NCBI GenBank assembly: GCA_964519355.1
Contig: CAZFJW010000063.1
Location: forward strand, 1-5,762
Source: CAZBEA01 sp964519355
GTDB taxonomy: Bacteria; Patescibacteriota; Microgenomatia; Levybacterales; GWA1-39-11
DNA: 5,762 nucleotides
Direction: 5' to 3'
Shown here: one piece after another, positions 1 to 5,762 of the stretch
Position numbering within the stretch: the stretch's first letter is position 1
Layout: every line of letters begins with the position of its first letter
Translations under genes and position numbers: made by a program
Notes under the pieces: model-generated
What the model saw: the letters and a program-made list of their open reading frames with translations, nothing else
Databases searched by the model: none
What the model was told of the DNA's origin: nothing

Positions 1-336
1 AAAAAAGCGATGCAGGTCAGAACTCTTGTAAAAAAAGACTTTGACGACGCATTTGGAAAAGTTGACATGCTGGTCTCTCCCGTCTCACCAACTCCTCCCT
101 GGAAATTCGGAGAAAAAGCAAACAATCCGCTTGAAATGTATTTATCAGACGCCCTCACTGTGACGATCAACCTCGCTGGAGTTCCAGGACTCTCTGTTCC
201 GGCAGGATTTACAGAAGACGGGCTTCCTGTGGGAATTCAGTTTATCGGCCCTCATTTCTCAGAAAATATACTTTTTCAAGCAGGGTACGCATTCGAACAG
301 AAAACAAGATTTTTTGAACATACGCCAAATTTATGA
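1..336 (+). CDS. gatA: Glutamyl-tRNA(Gln)/aspartyl-tRNA(Asn) amidotransferase subunit A, C-terminal part (5' end outside window)
   Basis: GatA is the amidase subunit of the GatCAB complex. It hydrolyses glutamine and passes ammonia to GatB, which amidates mischarged Glu-tRNA(Gln) or Asp-tRNA(Asn) in the cytoplasm. Only the last 111 codons are present. The frame is open from base 1 (K-K-A before the first Met codon at 10), so that Met is internal and not the start. Seen in the sequence: the KVRTL-like segment QVRTLVKKDFDDAF, the VSPVSPTPPW stretch, the YLSDALTVTINLAGVPGLSV block and the C-terminal LPVGIQFIG motif followed by a short helix. All are standard for the C-terminal part of amidase-signature GatA proteins. 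The catalytic Lys-Ser-Ser residues would lie upstream and cannot be checked. The TGA stop overlaps the gatB ATG in an ATGA junction, which supports co-translation and the GatA over generic-amidase assignment. Confidence 0.94.
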   Translation, partial: KKAMQVRTLVKKDFDDAFGKVDMLVSPVSPTPPWKFGEKANNPLEMYLSDALTVTINLAGVPGLSVPAGFTEDGLPVGIQFIGPHFSENILFQAGYAFEQKTRFFEHTPNL

Positions 337-1661
337 AATACGAAACAGTAGTCGGTCTTGAAATACACGTAGAACTTTCAACAGATACTAAAATGTTCTG
401 CAGATGTGCCGTGCCAAACCTGCAGGATGAACCCAATACCAGAACGTGTCCTATTTGTCTTGGACTTCCAGGAGCACTTCCCTATCCAAATAAACGCGCA
501 ATTGAGGACTGTATTGAGATCGGTCTTGCACTAAATTGTTCAATAAACTTAAGTTCATTTTTTGAAAGAAAAAATTACTTCTACCCTGACCTTGCAAAAG
601 GCTTCCAAACAAGTCAATTCCTCCATCCTTTTGGTGAAAAAGGATTTCTTGAAATTGATGTGAATGGTGTGAAGAAAAAAATTGGAATAACCAGAGTGCA
701 CATGGAGGAAGACACTGGCAAACTTACCCATTCAACCGTAGACGGTAAGGAAGTGTCACTTATTGATTTCAATAGATCAGGGATGCCTTTGGTTGAAATT
801 GTGACTGAGCCCGATATTAGATCAGGCGAAGAAGCGAAAATATTTCTGACCGAACTTCAAAAGATCATCCGATATCTTGGGGTCTCAGATGCTGATATGG
901 AAAAAGGACATATGAGACTTGAGCCTAATATCTCACTTCGCCCCCAAGGACAGACGACCCTTGCCAAATACAAAGTAGAAGTAAAAAATATTAACTCATT
1001 TAAGTTTGTTGATAAGGCTATTCAATTTGAAGAAAAAAGACACTTCGAAATTCTTGAAAAAGGCCAAATTCCGGTTCAGGAAACCCGCGGATGGAATGAA
1101 TTCAAAAATATTACTGTTTCTCAGCGCTCAAAAGAAGAAGCTCATGATTACAGATATTTCCCCGAGCCTGATATACCGCCAATTGAATTTACAGAAGACG
1201 AAGTTACAAATTTAAAAAAGCAAATCCCTGAACTTCCAATTCAAAAAGCAGAAAGATTTATTACAAGCTATGGATTAAATCCATCCTCAGCAGAAATTAT
1301 CACAAGAGACAAAGCAGTATCCGAATACTTCGAATCAGCTTGTGGGGCTGGAAAATTACAGAATATTGAACCAAAAGATATAGCAAATGAAATTGTAAAT
1401 AAAAAAGTGGATTTAGATACAATATCAGCTGAAAAACTTGTTGCACGAATAAAAGACTCTAAAAATATAGAACAGATCGACTCAACTGAATTACATAAAA
1501 TAATTATAGAAGTGATCTCAGAAAATCCTCAGCCAGTAGCAGACTACAAATCGGGAAAAGAGAATGTATTGATGTTTCTCATGGGACAGACTATGAAAAA
1601 ACTTGGCCGCAAGGCAGATATGAACCAAATCAAAAATGCTATACTAGAGGCACTCAAATGA
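333..1661 (+). CDS. gatB: Glutamyl-tRNA(Gln)/aspartyl-tRNA(Asn) amidotransferase subunit B
   Basis: GatB binds the mischarged tRNA, activates its carboxylate with ATP and amidates it with ammonia from GatA. The 442-residue product starts at the ATG that overlaps the gatA stop; homology begins at once (ETVVGLEIHVEL), so no other start is needed. No Shine-Dalgarno is visible, so coupling to gatA is likely. Visible family features are E10 and H12, the RKNYFYPD block (79-86), RVHMEEDTGK (121-130, with E125 of the metal/ATP site), the signature DFNRSGMPLVEI (145-156), KNINSF (218-223) and DYRYFPEPDIPP (272-283). Two cysteine pairs, C23-x-C25 and C39-x2-C42, mark the zinc-binding type of GatB. Oddities are E197 in MRLEPNISLRP, where many GatB have CDAN, and a C-terminal YqeY-like tail domain about 30 residues shorter than usual (family about 475), with the gap near residues 374-380. 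The identity is secure; whether Gln, Asn or both tRNAs are substrates cannot be seen. Confidence 0.97.
   Translation: MKYETVVGLEIHVELSTDTKMFCRCAVPNLQDEPNTRTCPICLGLPGALPYPNKRAIEDCIEIGLALNCSINLSSFFERKNYFYPDLAKGFQTSQFLHPFGEKGFLEIDVNGVKKKIGITRVHMEEDTGKLTHSTVDGKEVSLIDFNRSGMPLVEIVTEPDIRSGEEAKIFLTELQKIIRYLGVSDADMEKGHMRLEPNISLRPQGQTTLAKYKVEVKNINSFKFVDKAIQFEEKRHFEILEKGQIPVQETRGWNEFKNITVSQRSKEEAHDYRYFPEPDIPPIEFTEDEVTNLKKQIPELPIQKAERFITSYGLNPSSAEIITRDKAVSEYFESACGAGKLQNIEPKDIANEIVNKKVDLDTISAEKLVARIKDSKNIEQIDSTELHKIIIEVISENPQPVADYKSGKENVLMFLMGQTMKKLGRKADMNQIKNAILEALK
1646..1650 (+). promoter_or_regulatory. Ribosome binding site for the GGDEF gene
   Basis: AGAGG lies 7 bases before the ATG at 1658, inside the last codons of gatB. 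It is the only convincing Shine-Dalgarno match among the starts in this window. It supports the ATGA-overlap start and suggests that the cyclase gene can recruit ribosomes on its own as well as by coupling to gatB. Confidence 0.5.
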
Positions 1662-2446
1662 GCGAAGCAGAACAAAGAAATAGTCCTCCAGAAATAACCA
1701 AACCATTTCTTGTCAAAATTAGTCCAAGACCAGAAGTTCAGGAAATTGTCGAACAAATTGAGGAACACCAAGAGGTACAAAACCCAATGCTGGAATTTCC
1801 TCAAGTCCGCTCTATTGCCAGATCCATTGCTGCACCCAAAATTCAGGCAAAAAGAAATGCCGCAAAACTAGAAGTGGTTAAAAAAGAATCGCGTCATGAC
1901 GCACAAACTGGACTCCTTAATAGACGAGGCTGGGAAGAAGCAATAAAAAAAGCAGCTGCCAGAGCACAACGTGACGGCACACCAGTTTCTATAGCACTTG
2001 CTGATATACGAGGTCTTGGGGAAACAAATAATTCATTGAGTATGGAAGCAGGAGATGCACTTATTAAAACCTCTGTGGAAATTATACAATCCCTATTACG
2101 AGAAACAGATGAAGCCGCGCGTTATGGAGGCGATGAGTTTGGAATGATTTTACCCAATACCACGCTCGAACAAGCAGCAATAAGTACTTCAAGAATTGCC
2201 CGCAAAATGGAAGAGCCGCAAGTTCTTTCATTCCCCTATCAAGGGAATCCTACTGAAATAACAACTCCTATAGGTATTCGAATTGTTGTGGGTGAAATTG
2301 ACCCTCATAATTGGGAAGCCTCAGAACAGGCGGTAATTGAAGAAATGTCGATCATGAAAATGGAAGAGAAAGCACTTAAAAAAGCCGGAGAACCAATCGG
2401 TGGAAATAAAGTTATCAGCATAGGAAGAAGACAACAAGCAGCATAA
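1658..2446 (+). CDS. Soluble GGDEF-domain protein, probable diguanylate cyclase
   Basis: GGDEF proteins condense two GTP into cyclic di-GMP. This 262-residue protein has a single GGDEF domain at about residues 78-256. Seen directly: the domain-opening motif D81-AQ-TGLLNRR (81-90); D116, aligned with the first metal-binding Asp of the family's DxD motif; N124 and D133, aligned with the guanine-binding Asn and Asp of PleD; the active site G157-G-D-E-F161; and R148-x-x-D151, placed exactly where the inhibitory I-site lies (five residues between its Asp and GGDEF). Residues 1-77 are proline- and acid-rich, then helical and basic (51-76). They hold no membrane segment, signal peptide or recognisable sensor domain, so the activating input is unknown. 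Divergent points are R118, G121 and N125 in the DIDGLKxIND-like region, and a weak C-terminal ALYxAKxxGRN match (GGNKV at 248-252). It overlaps gatB by 4 bp and sits 2 bp before dnaE. Cyclase activity is likely but inferred; a c-di-GMP- or GTP-binding effector is the alternative. Confidence 0.86.
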   Translation: MSEAEQRNSPPEITKPFLVKISPRPEVQEIVEQIEEHQEVQNPMLEFPQVRSIARSIAAPKIQAKRNAAKLEVVKKESRHDAQTGLLNRRGWEEAIKKAAARAQRDGTPVSIALADIRGLGETNNSLSMEAGDALIKTSVEIIQSLLRETDEAARYGGDEFGMILPNTTLEQAAISTSRIARKMEEPQVLSFPYQGNPTEITTPIGIRIVVGEIDPHNWEASEQAVIEEMSIMKMEEKALKKAGEPIGGNKVISIGRRQQAA

Positions 2447-2448
2447 GA

Positions 2449-5400
2449 ATGACAGATTTTGTTCACCTCCATAACCACTCAGAGTTCTCGCTTCTTGACG
2501 GACTGCAAAAAGTAAAACAAATGGTACAGTACGTGAAGGACTTGGGAATGGGTTCTATTGCCATAACAGACCATGGCAATATGTATGGAGCTCTAAAATT
2601 TTATAAAGCATGCCGGGAAATAGGAATTAAACCCATAATTGGGGCCGAAATGTATCTGACAAAAAAATCACGATTCGACAGGGAGAGCAAAGAAGACGCA
2701 TCATACAACCACATAATTCTACTCGCAAAAAACTTCGAGGGCTACAAAAATCTCATGAAACTCGTATCAAAATCTCATCTTGAAGGGTTTTACTATAAAC
2801 CAAGAATTGATCTTGAGTTATTAGACAAACACCATGATGGACTAATCGCACTTTCAGCATGTCTTAATGGATATTTTTCAGAAGACATTTTGAAAGGAAG
2901 AACAGAGGAAGCAGAAAGAAAAGCACTTGAGATGGTTGGAATATTTGGTGATGATTATTACCTTGAACTTCAGTCTCATGAAAAAATTCCAGACCAAGCC
3001 ATACTCAACACGGGCCTTGTTGAATTATCAAAAAAACTCGGAATACCACTTGTGGCGACGAATGATAATCACTACACAAAAAAAGAGGATGCAGAAGCAC
3101 AAGACATTTTGCTTGCAATTCAAACTCAAACAACCGTTCTTGATAAGAATCGAGCACTTACGATGATTGACTCTCCAGACATGTATATAAAATCACCTGA
3201 AGAAATGAGTGTACTTTTTGCTCAATTTCCTGAAGCAATAACAAATACTGTAAAAATCGCAGAAAAATGCAATATTGAAATTCCGATGGGAAACTGGATT
3301 ATGCCAATCTTTGATGTTCCAAAAGGACTCACAGCAGCAGAATACATTCGAAAACTTGTAAATGAGGGGCTTGTTAAAAGATATGGCACAATTACAAAAG
3401 AGATCGAAGAAAGAACTGAATATGAACTGGGAATTATAATTGGCAAAGGATACGAAACCTACATTCTTATCGTTTCGGATTTTGTGAACTGGGCAAAGAA
3501 AAACGGGATAACGGTGGGCCCCGGCAGAGGTTCAAACGCAGGATCAATTGTCTCATATGCACTCCAAATTTCAGATGTAGATCCGCTTTTTTTCAAACTT
3601 CCTTTTGAACGATTTCTGAACCCGATGCGTCCTTCACCTCCTGATATCGACCTTGATTTTGCAGACGATAGACGAGATGAGGTCATAGCTTATGTAACTC
3701 AAAAATACGGAGAAGAAAAAGTCGCTCAAATAATTACCTTTGGAACCATGGAGGCACGTCAATCCATCCGAGATGCTGGGCGTGCTCTAGGGATGCCCTA
3801 TGCCGCACCCGATAGGATTGCCAAAATGATTCCTCCAAGTGTGCAGGGATTTCCTATGCATATCGATATGGCTCTAGAAATTAACCAGGACCTCAATCGT
3901 GCATATAACTCGGAACCTGAAACAAAAAAACTAATTGATATTGCAAAAAAACTTGAAGGCGTTGCCCGTCACGCATCAGTTCACGCAGCAGGAGTTGTTA
4001 TTGCTGACATGGACTTAACCGAATACACCCCGCTTCAAAGAGACCCAACTGGTGAAAAAAATGTGACCCAATACGATATGTACACAGTCGGTGAAGACGG
4101 TGTGGGTCTTTTAAAAATCGATTTTCTGGGACTTCGCAATTTAACAATTATTCAGGAATCCCTGAGGTTTATTAAGGAAAACCAAAATACAACAGTAGAC
4201 TTTACAAAAGCCCCAGTTGATGACCCAAAAACATACAAGTTATTGGCATCTGGTGAAACAACTGGAGTTTTCCAGCTCGAGTCGGGCGGAATGAGACGGT
4301 ACATCAAAGAACTAAAACCAACTACAATCTTTGATTTGCAGGCCATGGTTGCGCTCTATAGACCTGGCCCCATGGCAAACATTCCAGAATTTATTAAAAG
4401 AAAAAATAACCCGGCACTCATAGACTATCCTGACCCAAGACTTGAGGACGTTCTGAAGGAATCTTATGGAATTATTACCTTTCAAGATGACTTACTCCTA
4501 ACTGCAATTAAAGTTGCTGGCTACTCATGGCTTGAAGCAGATAAACTTCGGAAAGCTGTTGGTAAGAAAATTCCTGAGGAAATGAAAAAGCAGCACGAAA
4601 AATTTATAGAAGGCTGCGTCGAACACGGAATGTCTCGCGGAAGAGCAGAACTTCTGTGGCTTTCTTTTGAACCTTTTGCAGGATACGGATTTGGGAAAGC
4701 ACACGCTGCGTGTTATGCAACAATTGCTTTTAGAACTGCGTACCTGAAAGCACACTTTCCTGTAGAATTTATGACTGCAGTACTTACTGCTGAATCGCGT
4801 GGGACAACCGGACCTGCAAGAAATGAGAAAATATCACAGGCAATCGCAGAATGCAGACGACTCGGGCTTACAATACTTGCACCATCTGTTAATGATTCGG
4901 TATTCGATTTTTCTATTGAAGACAACAAGATAAGATTTGGACTTTCTGCTATTAAAAACGTTGGTGCTGCCGCAATCTCTACAATACTTGAGGCACGGGA
5001 AGAAAAACCATTCACAAGTCTTCATGACTTTATAAGACGAGTCGATCTTCAAAAAGTAAATAAAAAGACTATGGAAAGCCTTATAAAGGCTGGGGCTTTT
5101 GACAAATTTGGGAACAGAGCTTCAATTCTTGCTGGATTACCTGAAATTATGAATACGATTGACCGGGGAAGCAAAACAAAAGACAAAAACCAAACATCCC
5201 TATTTGACGGTCTTGATGAAGAACTGCCAGAACAAACCATAATTCTCCCTGACAATATTGAGGAATTCTCTGATCAAGAAAAACTAAGTTTTGAAAAAGA
5301 ACTTTTGGGTTTTTTCCTAACAGACCACCCGCTTACAAGTGAAATTGAACGAATCAAACAAGCCTCAACTCACGCAATTGAGGAAATTGCCGAAACACCC

Positions 5401-5661
5401 GAAGGCACAAGAGTAAAAATTGGAGGCCTTATTTCAAATGTAAAAAAAATTATAACTAAAAAATCTAATAGCGAAATGGCATTTATCGTGATCGAGGACA
5501 ATGCAGGAATTTCAGTAGAATGTGTTGTCTTCCCTAAAATATTTGAGGAATACAAAAGTATGCTTTTGAGAGATACGATTGTAATTGTTGCAGGAAAGCT
5601 CGACTTTAAAGACGATAGGCCAGTAGTGATAGTTGATGACATAAGACGCCACAAAGTCTAA
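2449..5661 (+). CDS. dnaE: DNA polymerase III alpha subunit (replicative polymerase)
   Basis: This is the catalytic subunit of the replicative DNA polymerase, 1070 residues and apparently complete. The PHP domain (about 4-210) keeps a full set of candidate metal ligands: H8, H10, D17, H42, E67, H88, C138, D206 and H208. The palm contains GPGRGSNAGS (357-366), PDIDLDF with catalytic D401 and D403, and the third catalytic Asp D558 in KIDFLGLR. The thumb lies between about 435 and 515 (ARHASVHAAGVV, 506-517). The fingers carry FQLESGGM (608-615), ALYRPGP (635-641) and GYGFGKAHAACYA (745-757). A helix-hairpin-helix region (about 820-900, VNKKTMESLIKAGAFD) is followed by a sliding-clamp motif QTSLF (915-919) and an OB fold (about 987-1070). 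The protein stops right after the OB fold, so it lacks the tau-binding tail of the 1160-residue E. coli protein. The ATG lies 2 bp after the cyclase stop; FVHLHNHSEFSLLDG begins at residue 4, which fixes the start. No close Shine-Dalgarno is present, so reinitiation from upstream is probable. No intein or frameshift is seen. Confidence 0.98.
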   Translation: MTDFVHLHNHSEFSLLDGLQKVKQMVQYVKDLGMGSIAITDHGNMYGALKFYKACREIGIKPIIGAEMYLTKKSRFDRESKEDASYNHIILLAKNFEGYKNLMKLVSKSHLEGFYYKPRIDLELLDKHHDGLIALSACLNGYFSEDILKGRTEEAERKALEMVGIFGDDYYLELQSHEKIPDQAILNTGLVELSKKLGIPLVATNDNHYTKKEDAEAQDILLAIQTQTTVLDKNRALTMIDSPDMYIKSPEEMSVLFAQFPEAITNTVKIAEKCNIEIPMGNWIMPIFDVPKGLTAAEYIRKLVNEGLVKRYGTITKEIEERTEYELGIIIGKGYETYILIVSDFVNWAKKNGITVGPGRGSNAGSIVSYALQISDVDPLFFKLPFERFLNPMRPSPPDIDLDFADDRRDEVIAYVTQKYGEEKVAQIITFGTMEARQSIRDAGRALGMPYAAPDRIAKMIPPSVQGFPMHIDMALEINQDLNRAYNSEPETKKLIDIAKKLEGVARHASVHAAGVVIADMDLTEYTPLQRDPTGEKNVTQYDMYTVGEDGVGLLKIDFLGLRNLTIIQESLRFIKENQNTTVDFTKAPVDDPKTYKLLASGETTGVFQLESGGMRRYIKELKPTTIFDLQAMVALYRPGPMANIPEFIKRKNNPALIDYPDPRLEDVLKESYGIITFQDDLLLTAIKVAGYSWLEADKLRKAVGKKIPEEMKKQHEKFIEGCVEHGMSRGRAELLWLSFEPFAGYGFGKAHAACYATIAFRTAYLKAHFPVEFMTAVLTAESRGTTGPARNEKISQAIAECRRLGLTILAPSVNDSVFDFSIEDNKIRFGLSAIKNVGAAAISTILEAREEKPFTSLHDFIRRVDLQKVNKKTMESLIKAGAFDKFGNRASILAGLPEIMNTIDRGSKTKDKNQTSLFDGLDEELPEQTIILPDNIEEFSDQEKLSFEKELLGFFLTDHPLTSEIERIKQASTHAIEEIAETPEGTRVKIGGLISNVKKIITKKSNSEMAFIVIEDNAGISVECVVFPKIFEEYKSMLLRDTIVIVAGKLDFKDDRPVVIVDDIRRHKV

Positions 5662-5677
5662 AAAATCAATATCCTCA

Positions 5678-5706
5678 TTGACTCAAATGAGTCATTTTTA
5701 TACAAT
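5678..5706 (+). promoter_or_regulatory. Sigma70-type promoter upstream of the gene starting at 5716
   Basis: TTGACT (5678-5683) matches the -35 consensus at five of six positions, and TACAAT (5701-5706) matches the -10 at five of six, with an ideal 17-base spacer (5684-5700). Transcription would start near 5713, only about three bases before the ATG at 5716, giving a nearly leaderless mRNA. The inverted repeat at 5679-5694 covers the -35 and much of the spacer, so a dimeric regulator bound there would block RNA polymerase. AT-rich DNA yields chance matches, but the position just before a new reading frame and after dnaE adds weight. Confidence 0.55.
5679..5699 (+). terminator. Possible weak rho-independent terminator after dnaE
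   Basis: A perfect inverted repeat, TGACTC (5679-5684) and GAGTCA (5689-5694) around the loop AAAT, is followed at once by five T (5695-5699). It begins 17 bases after the dnaE stop. The stem is short (6 bp, three G-C pairs) and the T run is modest, so termination would be weak. The same bases make up most of a promoter candidate, and the repeat may instead be a protein-binding operator. Confidence 0.45.
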
Positions 5707-5715
5707 ATTCGAATC

Positions 5716-5762
5716 ATGTCGTCACTCGCAGCCGAATCGATAGTTAATGTTGGTGGTTTTCC
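5716..5762 (+). CDS. Start of an unidentified gene (3' end outside window)
   Basis: ATG at 5716 opens a frame that stays open to the window end: 15 complete codons, MSSLAAESIVNVGGF, plus two bases. No Shine-Dalgarno precedes it, but a good promoter ends ten bases upstream, which suits leaderless initiation. No other ATG, GTG or TTG occurs in this frame between the dnaE stop and 5716. The pattern of a small residue-rich start, then AE-x3-VGGF (probably followed by Pro, since the last two bases are CC), loosely recalls the N-terminus of ATP synthase a subunits from Patescibacteria. This resemblance is from memory and far too short to assign, so the product is left unnamed. Confidence 0.45.
   Translation, partial: MSSLAAESIVNVGGF

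Noticed and set aside
207..1200. Exact 14-base direct repeat ATTTACAGAAGACG at 207-220 and 1187-1200
   Set aside because: Both copies encode Phe-Thr-Glu-Asp in real genes using the same common codons, with no similarity around them; chance is sufficient.
334..1661. Possible UGA=Gly recoding, as in some Patescibacteria
   Set aside because: TGA ends gatA and gatB exactly where the families end and in ATGA overlaps with the next genes, and no conserved glycine position requires TGA.
1544..1804. Minus-strand frame of 86 codons spanning the gatB/GGDEF junction, rich in Phe, Trp and Leu
   Set aside because: It looks like a small membrane protein but is the antisense of Lys/Glu/Asn-rich codons; no ribosome site or supporting neighbour was seen.
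4713..5015. Open frame of 100 codons on the minus strand within dnaE
   Set aside because: It is antisense to the fingers and helix-hairpin-helix region of DnaE, with no family match, and is explained as a shadow of the real gene.
5370..5654. Open frame of 94 codons on the minus strand under the end of dnaE
   Set aside because: It is wholly antisense to a conserved OB-fold coding region, has no recognisable domain, and its hydrophobic look follows from the complement of charged AT-rich codons.
2449..5661. Possible intein in dnaE, a known insertion target
   Set aside because: The conserved blocks from PHP to OB fold are continuous and correctly spaced, with no extra domain or splice-junction motifs.
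5659..5762. The frame after the dnaE TAA remains open to the window end, suggesting readthrough or a longer DnaE broken by a stop
   Set aside because: DnaE already has a complete OB fold, the residues after the stop do not resemble a tau-binding tail, and a promoter plus ATG explains the open frame better.

Overview
The window looks like a piece of a compact, fairly AT-rich bacterial chromosome. The short intergenic spaces, the reduced GatB tail domain, the DnaE that ends just after its OB fold and the scarcity of Shine-Dalgarno sequences fit a Candidate Phyla Radiation (Patescibacteria) type genome. That placement is inferred from style and protein features, not from a marker search. TGA is used as a normal stop (gatA and gatB both end in TGA), so nothing suggests the UGA=Gly code of some CPR lineages.

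Layout: all genes read on the + strand. The window opens inside gatA (C-terminal 111 codons, 1-336), which overlaps gatB (333-1661) by 4 bp. gatB overlaps a soluble GGDEF-domain diguanylate cyclase gene (1658-2446) by 4 bp. Two bases further on, dnaE (2449-5661) encodes a 1070-residue DNA polymerase III alpha subunit. The ATGA junctions and the 2-bp gap imply one transcription unit with coupled translation. It joins tRNA transamidation (GatAB; gatC is presumably elsewhere or upstream), c-di-GMP signalling and chromosome replication. These functions have no direct biochemical link, so the operon probably reflects genome packing. The signalling gene next to the replicase gene is still the least ordinary item.

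The last 101 bases after dnaE hold a dense control region. A perfect 6-bp inverted repeat followed by five T may end the dnaE transcript. The same bases form the -35 and spacer of a strong-looking sigma70-type promoter (TTGACT, 17 bp, TACAAT). About ten bases after its -10 an ATG opens a reading frame that runs off the window end, so its mRNA would be nearly leaderless. Its first 15 residues faintly resemble the start of an ATP synthase a subunit, but that is too little to name it.

No RNA genes, CRISPR arrays, insertion sequences or other mobile elements were seen. Most of the window is ordinary housekeeping sequence. The points worth a second look are the GGDEF gene with an intact inhibitory site, the fully liganded PHP domain of DnaE, the shortened GatB tail, and the overlapping terminator/promoter/palindrome.
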